Source: Maribacter aquimaris | GTDB taxonomy: Bacteria; Bacteroidota; Bacteroidia; Flavobacteriales; Flavobacteriaceae | NCBI RefSeq assembly: GCF_014596745.1 | Contig: NZ_JABTCF010000002.1 | Coordinates: 1-64,000, forward strand | DNA: 64,000 bases | Reading direction: 5' to 3' | In this document: in pieces, positions 62,907 through 64,000 of the stretch | Layout: every line of letters starts with the position of its first letter | How positions within the stretch are numbered: position 1 is the first letter of the stretch | Notes under the pieces: generated by a model | Database searches by the model: none | Seen by the model: only the letters and a program-made list of their open reading frames with translations | What the model was told of the DNA's origin: nothing | Program-made: the position numbers and the translations under genes

Positions 62907-63284
62907 ATGGAAATACAAGGAAAAATCAAGAAGATAGAAGAGACCAAAACCTTTGGAAGCAATGGTTTTAGAAAAAGGGAAGTGGTAATAACCACCGAAG
63001 AGCAGTACCCACAACAAATCCTAGTCGAGTTTATACAGGATAAATGTGATTTGTTGAACAGCTATCAAGTTGGTCAGGATGTAAAAATCAGTATTAATAT
63101 CCGAGGGCGTGAATGGACAAACCCACAGGGAGAGGTAAAGTACTTCAACTCTATTCAAGGATGGCGCATTGAGAATCTTCAGGCAGCGGAAGGCAATGCC
63201 GATATTCCACCAGTACCGCCTATGGATGCTTTTGAGCCTGCCGATAACATCAATGAGGAGGATCATGATGATCTGCCTTTTTAA
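62907..63284 (+). CDS. DUF3127 protein with SSB-like acidic tail
   Basis: This 125-aa protein matches DUF3127, a predicted OB-fold family (MEIQGKIKKIEETKTFGSNG, KREVVITTEEQYPQQILVEF, ISINIRGREWTNPQGEVKYF). Its end, EEDHDDLPF, closely resembles the tip EPDDDLPF of the SSB encoded in this window, which suggests that it docks the same replication and repair partners. Binding of ssDNA is likely but not shown. A terminator follows, and aat lies beyond it. Confidence 0.83.
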   Translation: MEIQGKIKKIEETKTFGSNGFRKREVVITTEEQYPQQILVEFIQDKCDLLNSYQVGQDVKISINIRGREWTNPQGEVKYFNSIQGWRIENLQAAEGNADIPPVPPMDAFEPADNINEEDHDDLPF

Positions 63285-63307
63285 TAGGACAATGGATCAA
63301 CAATACG

Positions 63308-63333
63308 AAAAGACCCGGAAGGGTCTTTTTTTT
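63308..63333 (+). terminator. Terminator after DUF3127 gene
   Basis: A 6- to 7-bp stem, aagaccc / gggtctt, with a ggaa loop is followed by a T-run. Confidence 0.8.
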
Positions 63334-63388
63334 GTCCTTGTTTTTAGATAACTTCCGCTATTGAATCAATGTTTTTCTTAAAAAACCT

Positions 63389-64000
63389 GTGGTGAAAAAG
63401 AACGGTATTCATAAACCATTGGTATTCCTTACCAATGAAATTTATTTTCCTCCAGTAGCGGATGCCAATAGCGAAGGATTGGTGGCTGTTGGTGGGGACC
63501 TTTCCCCAGAACGTTTGTTATTGGCCTATAAGCGGGGTATTTTCCCTTGGTTCAACGAAGGCTCTATGGTAATGTGGTGGAGTCCCGATCCTAGAATGGT
63601 ATTGTACCCTGACCAGGTGAGGATTTCGAAAAGCATGCGTAAGGTCTTGAAGGGCGATCAATTTCAATTGACCAAGAACACATCGTTTGAACAGGTGATC
63701 GATCAATGTGCAAGGATAAAACGCAAGGGTCAAGACGGTACGTGGATTACCCAGGATATGAAGAAAGCCTATCTGAAATTACACGCTATGGGATTTGCAC
63801 AATCTTATGAGGTTTGGGAAGAAGGCAGGTTGGTCGGGGGACTCTATGGTATTGATCTAGGCCATGTATTCTGTGGGGAAAGCATGTTCAGTACCGTGGG
63901 CAATGCATCAAAGTTTGCTTTTATCAATTTGGCCAAGGAGCTTGGTCAAAAAGGATATCGTCTTATCGATTGTCAGATATATACCAGCCATTTGGAAAGT
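63389..64000 (+). CDS. aat: Leucyl/phenylalanyl-tRNA--protein transferase, 3' end outside window
   Basis: The frame runs open to the window edge, giving 204 codons so far. FPPVADANSEGLVAVGGDLS, the GIFPWFNEGSMVMWWSPDPR segment and GGLYGIDLGHVFCGESMFST are the Aat signatures. The enzyme adds Leu or Phe to N-terminal Arg/Lys of proteins, marking them for ClpS/ClpAP. A stop precedes the frame and no ATG lies in it near the beginning, so I use GTG at 63389 (a second GTG follows directly). Confidence 0.93.
   Translation, partial: MVKKNGIHKPLVFLTNEIYFPPVADANSEGLVAVGGDLSPERLLLAYKRGIFPWFNEGSMVMWWSPDPRMVLYPDQVRISKSMRKVLKGDQFQLTKNTSFEQVIDQCARIKRKGQDGTWITQDMKKAYLKLHAMGFAQSYEVWEEGRLVGGLYGIDLGHVFCGESMFSTVGNASKFAFINLAKELGQKGYRLIDCQIYTSHLES

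Overview
The window looks like chromosome of a marine Flavobacteriaceae bacterium (Bacteroidota). The evidence is a moderately AT-rich composition, promoters with a TAnnTTTG -7 element, the gliding genes gldE and gldD, TonB-dependent receptors, flavobacterial families such as DUF4301 and DUF4199, and an L21 protein with a C-terminal extension. No rRNA, tRNA, CRISPR array, complete insertion sequence or prophage was recognised.

Region 1 (about 1-19,120, all minus strand) is the accessory part. It is a tightly packed operon read from right to left. It encodes an 817-aa outer-membrane beta-barrel protein, a four-helix-bundle cassette, a 1972-aa secreted FN3/metallopeptidase protein with an AT-rich C-terminal half, a 162-aa protein starting 1 bp after it, a 194-aa two-TM protein, a 1682-aa secreted beta-rich protein, a DUF559 nuclease cassette, a 686-aa FN3 protein and a truncated SprB-like protein. 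I read this as a candidate polymorphic-toxin export locus (effector, immunity protein, outer-membrane and surface partners). Two small cassettes interrupt it. One is DUF559 between perfect 31-bp inverted repeats. The other is a four-helix-bundle gene between inverted arrays of 7-bp repeats. One of those arrays lies in the 5' coding part of the toxin-like gene, where a change in copy number would shift the frame.

Region 2 (19,660-28,400) holds a DUF2007 protein overlapping bioD, a GT39-like membrane glycosyltransferase, a decayed ketoacyl-synthase pseudogene, an NfeD-flotillin pair, and an AT-rich MocR regulator/TonB receptor pair. The MocR protein appears to lack the PLP-binding lysine.

Region 3 (28,480-47,400) is mostly housekeeping: cupin-8 protein, recX, rng, a 29-aa very basic protein, HU, mutY-ssb-gldE-gldD, an EamA transporter, a two-subunit M16 peptidase pair, rplU-rpmA, a 5'-nucleotidase, a SYLF protein, ahcY, a phosphopantetheinyl transferase, and a vitamin-uptake cluster (thiamine-binding protein, PnuC/PnuT, NadR-like kinase) running into DUF4301.

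Region 4 (49,100-64,000) holds a PepSY-like protein, a sigma-54 response regulator convergent with a hybrid histidine kinase, a TPP riboswitch with a TonB receptor, an oxidoreductase and an aldo/keto reductase, a Rieske-like lipoprotein, greA, a HIT protein, a second histidine kinase, a flavin reductase, a DUF3127 protein with an SSB-like tail, and the start of aat, cut by the window edge.
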